Counted from the stretch's first letter, positions 7,160-15,637 are shown. The stretch is DNA of 36,722 nucleotides from Linnemannia hyalina (GCA_019671135.1 JAHRHY010000044.1:1-36722); one strand, 5' to 3'. The notes: generated by a model not told the origin, from the sequence alone. Translations and numbers: made by a program.

Positions 7160-7525
7160 GGCTATCTAAACGGGCCAGGTGAGTGAAAATTAAAATTCTA
7201 TATATTTTATATAAAGTCCGGCCCGGTGATGACTAATCATCCACAACTTCTATGAAGTTGCCCCTAGACTTAGTAGGGTGAAATGGGTGATAAGGCTCAC
7301 CGAGCCCCGGGGGGGGGGGGGGGAGTTTCTAAAAATAGCTTCTTCTGTACCCTAGTAAATGCATCTTCCCTTTTCTAAAGGGAAGAATTTTAAAATTATT
7401 TAAATAAAATGCATCCCAGAAAGACTCCTCCGGGAAACTTCGTTTATTTTCAAGGCCTATATTCAGGGGTAGTTCTTCATCAGCCCTCTCCCCCCCCCCT
7501 CGCAAGCGTGCAGGGGAGGGTAATT
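7160..7525. repeat. GC-rich hairpin clusters with a 14-nt G run
   Basis: Contains the GGTGATGACTAATCATCC core, a CTTCTATGAAG hairpin, a long poly-G run near 7310-7323, an AGGCCTATATTCAGGGG segment shared with 14870/17890/24235, and CCCCTCGCAAGCGTGCAGG. No coding potential; stretch 7088-7738 otherwise AT-rich and empty. Confidence 0.6.
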
Positions 7526-7738
7526 AAATAAAATATTTTAAATATACTTAAAAGAACCATTTAATAAAAAGTGCGTGTAAATTTGAACTTTAAACTTTAA
7601 TCGCCTTAATATAATTATCCTGATAAATTGGTTATGTAATTAATGCTTATTATATACAAACTATAATTAAGAAGTACCCCCTTAAAAAAAAATAACCAGA
7701 AGTGTCTATTTCCGTTGAATTGATATACTTGTATATAA

Positions 7739-7808
7739 GCAGTTATAAGTTAATGGTAAACTAGTGCTCTTCCAAAGCGATATTCCTTTTTCGATTAAAG
7801 GTAACTGC
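7739..7808 (+). tRNA. trnG: tRNA-Gly (UCC)
   Basis: Perfect acceptor GCAGTTA/TAACTGC, loop CTTCCAA (anticodon TCC), perfect T arm CCTTT/AAAGG. The anticodon stem has one G-A mismatch at its base. Confidence 0.92.
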
Positions 7809-7928
7809 ATAAAATCCTGGTTAGTAAAATTTTGGCTTGTCCATCCTTTACCCGGGACAATGGATATGATGATAAGTAAGGTCTCTAAAATAATATTCCT
7901 TTTAATTGACTATTTAAAAAGAATTAAA

Positions 7929-7974
7929 TCCGGGCCCGCGCATGTAACCACGGGTCCCGGCTCCGGAGATAAAG
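7929..7974. repeat. GC cluster CCGGGCCCGCGCATG type
   Basis: Closely related to 24866-24912 (CTGGGCCCACGCACGTTGCC then CACGGGTACCGG). The two diverged copies lie just upstream of nad1 and upstream of atp9. Confidence 0.6.
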
Positions 7975-7992
7975 AATTAAATAATTAATAAT

Positions 7993-8958
7993 ATGATAAA
8001 TTCATTATTAGAAGCATTAATTGTAATAGGACCTTTATTAGGTTCTATCGCATATGTAACGATCGCAGAACGTAAAATAATGGGAAGTATGCAGAGAAGA
8101 ATTGGGCCTAACAAAGTAGGGTATTATGGGTTATTACAAGCATTTGCAGATGCCTTAAAATTACTAGTTAAAGAATTAGTATTACCTTCAAATACAGATA
8201 AAATACTTTTTGTATTAGCACCTATGATTTCTTTAGTTTGTGGTTTATTAGTTTGGACTCTTATACCGTATGGAAAAGGTTTAGTAATAGCTGATTTTTC
8301 TTTAGGTATTGTAACAATTTTAGCTATATCTTCAGTGGCAGCTTATGGAATTATATTAGCGGGTTGGGCCTCAAACAATAAATATTCATTTATAGGTTCT
8401 TTAAGAGCTACAGCACAATTAGTAAGTTATGAAGTAGTTTTTGGGTTAATAATCTTATTAGTGATTTTTTTTGTAGGTTCATTTAATTTAACTGTAATTA
8501 TAGAATCTCAAAAAGCTATTTGGTATATTGTACCATTATTTCCTATAGCATTAATGTTCTTAATAGCTATATTAGCTGAAAGTAATAGAGCACCTTTTGA
8601 TTTACCAGAATCAGAATCAGAATTAACAGCAGGGTTTATGACTGAATATTCTGCGTTCCCTTTTGTATTCTTTTTCTTGGCCGAGTATGGAGCTATAGTA
8701 TTCCTAAGTACATTATCTTCAATTTTATTCTTAGGTGGATATTTAGTACCAGGTGTAGAATCTAATGGGTTAATTACAGGTTTATCTATTGGATTCAAAA
8801 CTTCGTTTATTCTATTCCTTTTCATCTGGATACGTGCCTCATTTCCAAGATTACGATATGATCAACTTATGGGAGCAATCTGGTCTAAAATGTTACCAAT
8901 TGTTATAGCGTTCTCAATATTAATCCCGTGTATCATTAAAGCTTTTGAAATATATTAA
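7993..8958 (+). CDS. nad1: NADH dehydrogenase (ubiquinone) subunit 1
   Basis: Core membrane subunit of respiratory complex I, lining the quinone channel at the junction with the peripheral arm. The 321-aa length is normal for fungi. ERKIMGSMQRRIGPNKVG near residues 26-43 and SNRAPFDLPESESELTAGF near residues 196-214 are diagnostic. About eight hydrophobic helices are visible. The start ATG at 7993 follows an AT-rich leader; an ATG with no upstream alternative gives the expected N-terminus. No intron interrupts it. All Trp codons are TGG and it ends in TAA. It is followed 14 nt later by the C-rich motif. The upstream neighbour is trnG. Confidence 0.98.
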   Translation: MINSLLEALIVIGPLLGSIAYVTIAERKIMGSMQRRIGPNKVGYYGLLQAFADALKLLVKELVLPSNTDKILFVLAPMISLVCGLLVWTLIPYGKGLVIADFSLGIVTILAISSVAAYGIILAGWASNNKYSFIGSLRATAQLVSYEVVFGLIILLVIFFVGSFNLTVIIESQKAIWYIVPLFPIALMFLIAILAESNRAPFDLPESESELTAGFMTEYSAFPFVFFFLAEYGAIVFLSTLSSILFLGGYLVPGVESNGLITGLSIGFKTSFILFLFIWIRASFPRLRYDQLMGAIWSKMLPIVIAFSILIPCIIKAFEIY

Positions 8959-8972
8959 TAAAGTTTTTAATA

Positions 8973-8985
8973 TACACCCCCCCCC
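8973..8985 (+). promoter_or_regulatory. C-rich post-gene motif after nad1
   Basis: TACACCCCCCCCC, starting 14 nt after the nad1 stop codon. Confidence 0.6.
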
Positions 8986-9103
8986 AACATCTTGACAGTA
9001 ATATTCCTTTTATTAATTCTTGTTCAGCTTCAGGATAGGGGTTATATTTAGGAATTAATAGCTATAAAGAAGAAAAGGTAAATAGATAATGATAAATAAA
9101 ATT

Positions 9104-9258
9104 ATGTAACTATTAGAAATTTTAATTTTAGTACTAATGATACCTCTAGCTTCTCTTTTTTTATCAACAATCTTAATTTCAAGACCCGAAAGGCTAGATA
9201 TGTAAAAAGTGGTTAATTATTTCAAAAACAGTGGCTCTTATCCTCATCAAAGAAATAA
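9104..9258 (+). pseudogene. Internally deleted GIY-YIG relic F
   Basis: Begins ATG-TAA, then codons for LLEILILVLMIPLASLFLSTI, matching the N-terminal module of H and L. It then jumps through CCCGAAAGG (end of the small GC insert also seen at 1900-1946) straight to the C-terminal YVKSG..LFQKQWLLSSSKK and TAA. The whole GIY-YIG domain is deleted. Its upstream sequence (9010-9090, TTCAGCTTC...GCTATAAAGAAGAA) matches the leader of the unknown ORF at 26786. Confidence 0.75.
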
Positions 9259-9284
9259 GCGACTTAAATAATAGTAGGGTTATA

Positions 9285-9415
9285 TGCTATTAAGCCCGGA
9301 CCGCTACGTGGCCCAGTCGGGCAATCATTACTTTTAAAAAGCCCGCTTTGCGGGGCCGACTCTTAAAATTTTTAGCTAAACACCGTCTGGGGTGCCCTTC
9401 CAAATTCACTAAATA
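9285..9415. repeat. GC-rich hairpin cluster
   Basis: AAGCCCGGACCGC, GCCCGCTTTGCGGGGCC hairpin and GTCTGGGGTGCCC segment; no coding potential. Confidence 0.5.
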
Positions 9416-9457
9416 ATTTGACACGGCTATTTAGTTTCTAAATAAATAATACTAAAT

Positions 9458-9529
9458 GGTTAGTTAGCATAACTGGTAATGTATTGGTCTGCAAAGCTTA
9501 AAAATGTATGTTCAAGTCATACACTAACC
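9458..9529 (+). tRNA. trnC: tRNA-Cys (GCA)
   Basis: Perfect acceptor GGTTAGT/ACTAACC, D stem GCAT/ATGT, loop CTGCAAA (anticodon GCA), perfect T stem GTATG/CATAC. The anticodon stem TTGGT/GCTTA carries a T-T mismatch. Confidence 0.9.
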
Positions 9530-9924
9530 TAATCAGCTCTTTTAATAAAAATTATTTTTATTCTTAAATATATTCTAAGGAGAGTATTTGAGTTTATTTA
9601 ATACACTAACCTATTATCTTTTAGAATATTACTATATATGTAATTTAAACATATCATTTAGCCCTAAGAAGCTCGATCTCCCAAAACTAATCCTCCCAGG
9701 GATCTAGATATTCTAATGTTTGTTATTCTTTAAGTGACTCAAAAATTGAGACAATAGCAAATTTTCAACTAAAAGACCAAATAAAAGATAATTAATGGAT
9801 TGAAATCTTCTTAAATAATTAATGGATTGAAACCTTTTTAAATAATAAATCCCTTAATCTAAATAAAAAATCAGTTTGTAGGGGGGAGTTTCTTAGATTA
9901 TTATAAGCCAGATTCAGTAGTTAA

Positions 9925-10145
9925 ACATCCCGGGACAGTGAGTTTTATATATAAAAAATAGAAGCCCTGTTGGGGTGCTCGCATGTTTGTAAAGGGAGGG
10001 AGGACTCCACCTGCCAGGTCCCCAGACAGGACTGTTATAAAGGGTATATGAAATAAAATCCAATCACCCATTTTACCCCCCCTTCATTTCAAAGGGATAA
10101 TTCTAATTGTGGGTGATTGGTTATCACCAGCCCGGGCAAATATTT
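9925..10145. repeat. GC-rich hairpin cluster, inverted core
   Basis: Includes CCCGGGACAGTGAGTTTTAT, a GGGGTGCTCGCATGTTTG segment, and GGGTGATTGGTTATCACC followed by GGCCCGGGC-like sequence, the inverted form of the core at 1275. A close relative lies at 10860-11010, and an inverted one at 14700-14905. Confidence 0.6.
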
Positions 10146-10669
10146 CCTTATAAAAAAAGGTAATTCAATACATCTTACTCTTAAAGAGCTAAAATTTAAT
10201 AGGTCTTATATTAACATTCTTATATTTGTCAAGGTTTAACTTTTTCTCGCGCCTTTGGCGCGTGCGGGGCTCTTATTTATTAAAATGAATAAACTATTAT
10301 ATACTTACAAAGGTATAAACTGAATTAATCACTAAATCTGTCTATTATAAATCCTCGGCAGTGGAAAAGGTTAATGACATAATTTTCTTTTGTATTGTAT
10401 AAAGAGTATATTTTATTTTTTATTTATATTATAAAAAAATTATATTAATCTTAAAGAAAATTAGTAAAAGATTTGATTTCTTTAAAAGTACCTCAATTTT
10501 TTAATGATTAATTAAAATATTATCTTGAATCAGAAAAAAAAGATATTAAATATATTCATAAATTAAAGAATTATGAACAATTTTATCTCTAATGAGATAA
10601 TACACTGTTAATCCTAATTTAACTTAGCTTAAAAAATACCTTTTCTGATTAGCTAACCAGAGAATAGAT

Positions 10670-11010
10670 CCCGGTCGGGTTAACTAAGAAAAATAAAATG
10701 TTTTAGCTTTACCCTGTAAAATCGAATGATACATTCCCAGCGGTACGGGAAAAGCTTCGTCCCCCAAAGGTAGACGATGCATTGTTTATTTTTAAATTAA
10801 CGAAGCTTCGCCTGGAACAGGCGATGCATTAAATAAAATTATTTATGAAATGCAAAGTTTATTAGAACCCCTGGACGGTGAGTTTTATACATAAAAACAG
10901 GAATTCTGTCGGGGTGTCCTACATGTTTGCAAAGGGGGAGGGCAGGGCTCCACCTGTCAGGAGTATAGAATAAAGTTGAGGGTGATTGGTTATCACCGGC
11001 CTGGGCAAAC
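10670..11010. repeat. GC-rich hairpin clusters
   Basis: Contains AAGCTTCGTCCCCCAAAG, two GATGCAT sites, and a CCTGGACGGTGAGTTTTATA unit shared with 9930-10010, ending in GTGATTGGTTATCACCGGCC. Confidence 0.6.
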
Positions 11011-11084
11011 TTAGCTAGTTATATTAGTTTTGATATTCTGGACTTTCCTTTAATAATGATCCTAAGAGAGAAAATTTTTATAAA

Positions 11085-11175
11085 AAACGTTGGAATCAAA
11101 CTTCTATTGTTAAAAATAACCAAGCAAAAAAAAAATTTTTTTTATTACAGTCTCAATACTGTTATATATTATAAA
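11085..11175 (-). repeat. Dispersed AT-rich repeat (copy 1)
   Basis: In minus orientation starts TATAACAGTATTGAGACTGT and ends with a GTTTGATTCC T-arm-like piece. A second copy lies at 12385-12475, and a partial third near 15378-15410 on the plus strand. Possibly a decayed tRNA, but no cloverleaf could be drawn. Confidence 0.45.
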
Positions 11176-11187
11176 AATAACATTTCT

Positions 11188-11263
11188 AAGACTCAAATTT
11201 TTAGCAAAAAATTATAATAATATCTCTAAGACTCAAATTTTTAGCAAAAAATTATAATAATAT
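11188..11263. repeat. Two-copy 38-nt tandem repeat
   Basis: The unit starting TCTAAGACTCAAATTTTTAG and ending TAATAATATC occurs twice head to tail. No coding role seen. Confidence 0.8.
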
Positions 11264-11348
11264 CTGAGGAATATAAATATTTTTGATGAAAATTAATCAT
11301 CAATTTTATCAATAATTTTAAATATAACGTAATTATAAAAAAGATTTA

Positions 11349-11360
11349 GGGGGGGGTGTT
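11349..11360 (-). promoter_or_regulatory. C-rich post-gene motif after endonuclease G
   Basis: AACACCCCCCCC-type sequence in minus orientation, about 73 nt past the stop of the minus-strand gene G. Confidence 0.5.
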
Positions 11361-11432
11361 TATAATAAAAATTTTATTATTAAATTAATAATAATGAATA
11401 AAAGGTAAAACCCGTTGGGTCCCCTTTATAAA

Positions 11433-12214
11433 TTATTCCTTAGAAATTAAAGATGTAGATAATATCCATTCGTTTTTAAATAATTTACCGCTTTTTGTAT
11501 ATTTTAAGATAGTATGATATGAAACATTAAAATGTTTGCCAGCTTTAATAGCAGAAGGAAAACTATTAATATATATTAATCCTTCATTTTGATATACAAA
11601 TATTGGAGTACCATTACTGATACTAATTTTATTCTTACTCTCATCTGAATGGTTTTTACCATGCATTGGATGATTTTGCCCAGATAAAGCAAGACTCATT
11701 AAAACTTTAGTTTCTTTACTATGAGCTAGACCAAATCTAGGATGATTTTTTTCCTAATTTAGCTAAACTCATTTTCACCTTTGTTTCAGCAGAAAATATT
11801 TTATCGGACAATTTTTTTATTGATTCTTCTGTATGAATATACCCTAGTGAAAAACCCGCTCCTTGGATTTATATTGTAATCGGGATTTATATTATCAATA
11901 TAAAATTGTTCTCGAGATATCAGCTCTTCTGGTTCACAATATTCAAATACTATAAATATAAAATCATGTAAATTATATTTATTAATTGCTTTTTGAAGTA
12001 TAGCGTTAGATTTAGAGCCCTTAATATGCTCATTGAAACGAGTGGGTAATGTTTTTGATGAACCTATATATAATTTATTATTAGTTTTAGAAAGGAACCC
12101 GTAAATACCAGATTTTCCTTTTAATTCTTTTCTAATAATTTTTTGAATCTTTGCTAAATGTAAATAACCTATCGATTGTTCGATAGTTGAAAAAAATGGT
12201 TGTAGCCGTGTCAT
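11433..12214 (-). pseudogene. GIY-YIG endonuclease G, two frameshifts
   Basis: A GIY-YIG gene of a different subgroup from its neighbours: KGKSGIYGF...NKLYIGSSKTLPTRFNEH, then EYCEPEELISREQFYID and PDYNI. After a one-base shift near 11875 the frame continues as GFSLGYIHTEESIKKLSDKI and NUMOD3 units. A second shift in a run of seven T's (plus strand, about 11745-11753) leads to NHPRFGLAHSKETK, and the tail ends FKNEWILSTSLISKE at 11433. Both shifts could be real, or the T-run one a sequencing error. If both were corrected the protein would be complete, so it is either a recent pseudogene or misread. Confidence 0.75.
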
Positions 12215-12384
12215 GGTTTTTTGTACTTTAAAATGTTAGTAAACGCAATTGTCAAACTTTTTAAGTAACTATATCCGCGTTGGAGCGCACATGGCATCCG
12301 TTTCCGTCCCTGTAGGGTAAACTATTATTTTATAAAAATTCTCAATATTACACGGTAGGGTCAAGAATCCCTTTAAAATAGACT

Positions 12385-12475
12385 CAAGAAAAGAATCAAA
12401 CCTTTTTTGACAAAAAAGAATAACCAAGCAAAAAATAAATTTTTATTACATATCAATACTGTTATATATTTTTAA
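12385..12475 (-). repeat. Dispersed AT-rich repeat (copy 2)
   Basis: In minus orientation TATAACAGTATTGATATGTA ... TTGCTTGGTTATT ... GGTTTGATTC, parallel to 11085-11175. Confidence 0.45.
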
Positions 12476-12589
12476 AAAATTAAAAAAATAAATAAAAATA
12501 GATAAAATCTTTAGAATATTTATTATCAAATGTTTAATTAGAACAATAACTAAGTTCCAAATAAATATTATTTATTCTCCCCTTTATAA

Positions 12590-12775
12590 TGGTCCCGTTT
12601 TTTATTTTTCTCTCTCCGTAGAAATGCGAGGAAGGGAGTAGGAGCAGGCTTTTTTTACTCTCGTAAACTTAGAAGCCGTCGAGAAAAAATCATTGTCGGG
12701 CCCTTTATTGAAGGGCCAACAATGGCGAAGGATCTAACAAATAAAAAAGCCCGCGGGGCGACTTAGCCTCGGTCT
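12590..12775. repeat. About 190-bp GC-rich segment, paralogue of 19500-19715
   Basis: Shares CCGTAGAAATGCG, GTAGGAGCAGG, the block GGGCCAACAATGGCGAAGGA with following TCTAACAAATAAAAAA, and GCCCGCGGG with the segment beside trnA at 19500-19715 and its inverted copy at 35096-35311. Confidence 0.7.
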
Positions 12776-12818
12776 TTATTAAAAATCAATAATTTTACTT
12801 ATAAAATTTAATCCTATT

Positions 12819-12856
12819 AGGAAATGAAAGAATTGAATTTTCACCATCTTATTGAA
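12819..12856 (-). pseudogene. trnV 3'-half relic
   Basis: In minus orientation aligns with trnV from the anticodon loop to the 3' end (TTCAATAAG... AATTCAATTCTTTCATTTCCT). It lies immediately downstream of intact trnV and lacks any 5' half. Confidence 0.8.
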
Positions 12857-12861
12857 TCTTT

Positions 12862-12931
12862 AGGGAATGGAAGAATTGAACTTCCCTCTTCTTATTGTAA
12901 GTAAGTTGCTCTACCGATAAGCTAATCCCCT
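12862..12931 (-). tRNA. trnV: tRNA-Val (UAC)
   Basis: Minus strand. Acceptor AGGGGAT/ATTCCCT, loop CTTACAA (anticodon TAC), T arm GGAAG/CTTCC. It lies between endonuclease H (upstream on the same strand) and its own 3'-half relic. Confidence 0.9.
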
Positions 12932-12983
12932 ATTATTTAATCAATAAAATAAAAAAATGAATAAGAACCACCTTAATAGAAGA

Positions 12984-12997
12984 GGGGGGGGTGTTAA
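12984..12997 (-). promoter_or_regulatory. C-rich post-gene motif after endonuclease H
   Basis: TTAACACCCCCCCC in minus orientation, only about 3 nt beyond the stop codon of H and 53 nt before trnV. Confidence 0.6.
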
Positions 12998-13000
12998 AAA

Positions 13001-14008
13001 TTAACAATCGTTATTAAACAAGCTAGAACGTAATATCCATTTATTTTTATACAGTTTATCCTTATCGATAATTCTACCTATATGCGTACTACTACAATTT
13101 ATGTATTCCGCAGCAGAAGTATAAGTTTCAAATTCCTTGTATAAAATTAAAGGATTCTCACTTGAATACAAAAATACTTTTTTGGATTTATAATTTTTAT
13201 CACCGGTTAAAGCAAGAGAAATTTTATCTAATGTTTCTTGTTTATATTTCTTATTTTTATTAATAATACTTAATTTTTGTCTATGCTCTTCACTGACAGT
13301 TCTTCCGAACGAAGGACAATTTTCACCTGTTTTTCCATGCATTGGATTATTTACACCTGATTTTGCTAAACTCATCTTAGAAAGTGCTTCTTTAGAGTGC
13401 TTAAATCCCAATAAATTACCAGCAATTTTTAATATATTATAATCAGGTTTTAATGTATCGATATAAAATTGTTCACGTTCAAGTATCAATTTTTTGGCTT
13501 CGAGCTTTGATAAATTAGAGATATCAATATATTCAAGAATTGTTAGACTAAATTTAGAGTAACCATGATGATATAATGCATTGCATATAATACTATTAGA
13601 ATAACGAGTTAAATAACCTATAGAATAATAATTAGATAGTCGTTTAGATAGATCTATAGCACTACCAACATAAGATTTTCCTGTTTCTTTATGAGTCCAC
13701 ATATAGATCCCAGCTTTTCCTTTTACAGCGGTTAAGATATTAGGCTTGTCAATATCTGCATTAGAATAGACTACTATAGGAATTAATGATAATAAGATAT
13801 TAGGTTCATCTATAAAAAGTAAACTACCGATTAAATTTAATGGGCTTTGTGAAAATAAAGTTGATTGAAATAACCCTCCTAATATTTCTGATAATAAAGC
13901 ACCAGATAGAAATATTAAAAGAGCAAATCTTGGAATTAAGATTGTTGATAAATAAAGAGAAGCTAGTGGTATCGTTACTACTAAAATTATAAGTTCTAAT
14001 ATTAACAT
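13001..14008 (-). CDS. GIY-YIG homing endonuclease H (335 aa, intact)
   Basis: Full-length GIY-YIG endonuclease. Residues 1-78 form a hydrophobic N-terminal module: IPLASLYLSTIL at 13-24, a second hydrophobic stretch at about 28-44, then a conserved GGLFQSTLFSQSPL at 44-57. The catalytic domain follows, with G100-I101-Y102, Y-V-G at 113-115, and EQFYIDTLKPDYNIL. NUMOD3-type units (NNPMHGK, CPSFGR) follow and the tail ends in KNKWIL. The N-terminal module is shared position by position with L, so it is inherited, but I do not recognise its source; it may be the start of an unidentified host gene. It is framed by a trnV 5'-half relic upstream and intact trnV plus a 3'-half relic downstream. Confidence 0.9.
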   Translation of the reverse strand: MLILELIILVVTIPLASLYLSTILIPRFALLIFLSGALLSEILGGLFQSTLFSQSPLNLIGSLLFIDEPNILLSLIPIVVYSNADIDKPNILTAVKGKAGIYMWTHKETGKSYVGSAIDLSKRLSNYYSIGYLTRYSNSIICNALYHHGYSKFSLTILEYIDISNLSKLEAKKLILEREQFYIDTLKPDYNILKIAGNLLGFKHSKEALSKMSLAKSGVNNPMHGKTGENCPSFGRTVSEEHRQKLSIINKNKKYKQETLDKISLALTGDKNYKSKKVFLYSSENPLILYKEFETYTSAAEYINCSSTHIGRIIDKDKLYKNKWILRSSLFNNDC

Positions 14009-14085
14009 TTTTGTTTTTAAAGTAAGACTTCGACTAATTAAGAAAAAAATACAAAAAAATTTTTTAAACTAATTAATCTTATCTA

Positions 14086-14127
14086 CTTTTTATGACGTAA
14101 GGTGTTCTACCTATAAACTAATCCCCT
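14086..14127 (-). pseudogene. trnV 5'-half relic
   Basis: In minus orientation starts AGGGGATTAG like trnV, continues with a D-arm-like TTATAGGTAGAAC, and decays just past the anticodon loop. It lies upstream of endonuclease H. With the 3'-half relic at 12819-12856 it makes up one old trnV split near the anticodon. Confidence 0.8.
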
Positions 14128-14171
14128 ATTATATATATTTATAATAATAAAGGGTGGTTAAGACCGGGAAA

Positions 14172-14186
14172 GGGGGGGGGTGTTAA
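14172..14186 (-). promoter_or_regulatory. C-rich post-gene motif after relic I
   Basis: TTAACACCCCCCCCC in minus orientation, between GIY relic I and the trnV 5' half. Confidence 0.5.
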
Positions 14187-14189
14187 TAA

Positions 14190-14420
14190 TTATGAATCAC
14201 TATTAAGTAAATTAGAACGTAAGATCCACTTATTTTTAAATAATTTATCTTTGTTTATAATTCTCCGTATATGAGAACTATGACAACCTATATACTCTGC
14301 AGCAGAAGTATAAGTATCGAATTTCTTGTGTAAAATTAAAGGATTTTCACTTGAATACAAATAAACTTTTTTAGATTTAGAATTTTTACCACCGGTTAGA
14401 GCAAGAGAAATTAATGAATT
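14190..14420 (-). pseudogene. C-terminal relic of a second H-like GIY-YIG gene (I)
   Basis: Parallel to 13000-13225 of gene H (tail with LYSSENPLILYKEF-like codons, then S-S-H-x-x-R-I and KNKWIL-type end), diverged, and cut off at about 14420 where similarity stops. It is an older resident copy next to the split trnV. Confidence 0.75.
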
Positions 14421-14603
14421 AGATATATTGCTTTATCTATCATTTTATTTAAATGAAGATTATCACTAATAGGTGGTTGTGGAATATTATATTTTTTTTT
14501 ATATCTAAAATCACTTTATTATTTTCAACAGTATTTAATTTTCTTAGATAATTTAACCCTAAAAAAAAGAAGCTTTTCTTTTTTCCAAAGTCTAATTTTT
14601 TTA

Positions 14604-14674
14604 AGTCATTAAGAAGAATTGAACTTCTATCTAGTAAGCATGAATTACTCGTTTTACCGTTAAACTATAATAAC
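14604..14674 (-). tRNA. trnM: tRNA-Met (CAU)
   Basis: Minus strand. Perfect acceptor GTTATTA/TAATGAC (one G-T), anticodon stem AGTAA/TTACT with loop TTCATGC (anticodon CAT), T arm AGAAG/CTTCT. The AT-rich anticodon stem argues against an initiator; a CAU tRNA-Ile is also possible. Confidence 0.85.
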
Positions 14675-14699
14675 TATTTGTTATTAAAGATAATATAAA

Positions 14700-14935
14700 A
14701 CGGGCCGGGCCGGTGATAATCAATCACCCTCAACTGAGCTCCCATATTTCTGCGGAGAGAGTAAAGTTACCCCCTTCGAACCGAAGAAATGGGGTAATTG
14801 GACTTTATTCCATACTCCCTGACAGGAGGAGCCCTTTATAAACATACGGGCACCCCAACAGGACTCCTGTTTTTATATATAAAACTCACCTTCCTGGGGT
14901 TTTAATTACTAAATTTAGTGATTCTAGTCTTACCG
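14700..14935. repeat. GC-rich hairpin cluster
   Basis: GCCGGGCCGGTGATAATCAA core, CCCATATTTCTGCGGAG hairpin, CAACAGGACTCCTGTTTT, and AAAACTCACCTTCCTGGGG, inverted relative to 9930-10010 and 10860-10930. Confidence 0.6.
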
Positions 14936-14995
14936 AGGACCCTGTAAATTATATTGAGGGGTAAGGTCTTATCAAATACATTATATAAATATGGA

Positions 14996-15069
14996 TGGGT
15001 ACTGGTCTAATCTGGCAGGACGCTTAATTTTGATTTAAGAGATTGGTAGTTCGAATCTACCGTTCCCAA
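14996..15069 (+). tRNA. trnQ: tRNA-Gln (UUG)
   Basis: Acceptor TGGGTAC/GTTCCCA with one T-T mismatch, D stem GTCT/GGAC, anticodon arm CTTAA-TTTTGAT-TTAAG (anticodon TTG), perfect T arm GGTAG/CTACC. Confidence 0.88.
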
Positions 15070-15070
15070 A

Positions 15071-15098
15071 TTTACCGTATTTGAATCTACCGAACCCA
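15071..15098 (+). pseudogene. trnQ 3'-end relic
   Basis: Repeats the T-arm and acceptor 3' end of trnQ in degraded form (TTTGAATCTACCGAACCCA against TTCGAATCTACCGTTCCCA). It immediately follows the intact gene. Confidence 0.7.
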
Positions 15099-15099
15099 G

Positions 15100-15505
15100 A
15101 AAATTTAATAAAAATACTTAAAGGAGCTGTTCCAGTAGGACAGGATTTATGTCGTCTATTTTTATGGTCTATGTTCAGAGGGGGGATAGTTTATCATCAC
15201 CCCTAGGGAATTTATTATAAAAATGATTTTATTAAATTTGTACGACAGGAAGGTTCTTAATATTTTATGTATATTAAATAATATACTAGATATTTTTTTT
15301 GGAAAAATCGTCATAAATTATATTTTGTATTTGCTAAATCTTCAGAATTTTGATTCCTTTTATTTAAATATTTATATTACAGTATTGATATGTAAAAATT
15401 TTTTAGTAAATTTATCTCACTTTTATTTCACTATCTTAGTTCAATTCCTCTTTTATTTCACTATCTTAGTTCAATTCCTCTTTTATTAATGATAGATTTC
15501 ATTTA
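15100..15505. other. AT-rich spacer with a tandem repeat
   Basis: Holds a GC piece at 15120-15210 (TATGGTCTATGTTCAGAGGG, related to other clusters), the partial dispersed repeat near 15378-15410 (ATTACAGTATTGATATGT), and two head-to-tail 30-nt units at 15421-15450 and 15451-15480, each containing a T-loop-like GTTCAATTCC. The open frame across it has no conserved features. Confidence 0.5.
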
Positions 15506-15507
15506 TT

Positions 15508-15583
15508 CGGAATCTAACTTAATCCGGTAAAGTAATAGTAAATTATTTTACTATAAATGTGAGTTCGAATCTCATGATTTCTC
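15508..15583 (+). tRNA. tRNA-like sequence, anticodon not assignable
   Basis: D stem ACTT/AAGT with GGTA loop and a good T arm (GTGAG-TTCGAAT-CTCAT). Acceptor CGGAATC/GATTTCT pairs except the first C-T. The anticodon region is an 8-bp AT palindrome (ATAGTAAA/TTTACTAT) that gives no normal 7-nt loop. A decaying tRNA or an unusual one. Confidence 0.45.
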
Positions 15584-15637
15584 TATGGGTGATTTTTTTC
15601 ACCCAGAAATCTATCTATATTTATAAAAATAAATCTT

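Larger units (their letters stand above)
9530..11340. other. About 1.8 kb without an identifiable gene
   Basis: AT-rich spacer with several repeat pieces. A GC insert-like stretch lies near 9670-9710 (CTCCCAAAACTAATCC, ATCTAGATAT). An ATTAATGGATTGAAA unit is repeated twice near 9793-9835. GC clusters lie at 9925-10145 and 10670-11010, and a GCGCCTTTGGCGCG hairpin near 10250. Near 10490-10590 a broken frame reads KVPQFFND then, after a stop, LKYYLESEKKD; I do not recognise it. A 38-nt tandem duplication lies at about 11188-11263. No tRNA or conserved protein was seen. Confidence 0.5.

Noticed and set aside
7764..7988. Open frame between trnG and nad1
   Set aside because: Begins inside trnG and runs through a GC cluster; no conserved features.
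8508..8825. Minus-strand frame opposite nad1
   Set aside because: Shadow of nad1 on the other strand.
15421..15480. CRISPR-like repeats
   Set aside because: Two direct tandem units without spacers, in mitochondrial DNA.
15223..15489. Hydrophobic 88-codon frame
   Set aside because: Phe/Leu/Ile-rich translation of AT-rich sequence ending in a tandem repeat; no family resemblance and no C-rich motif after it.
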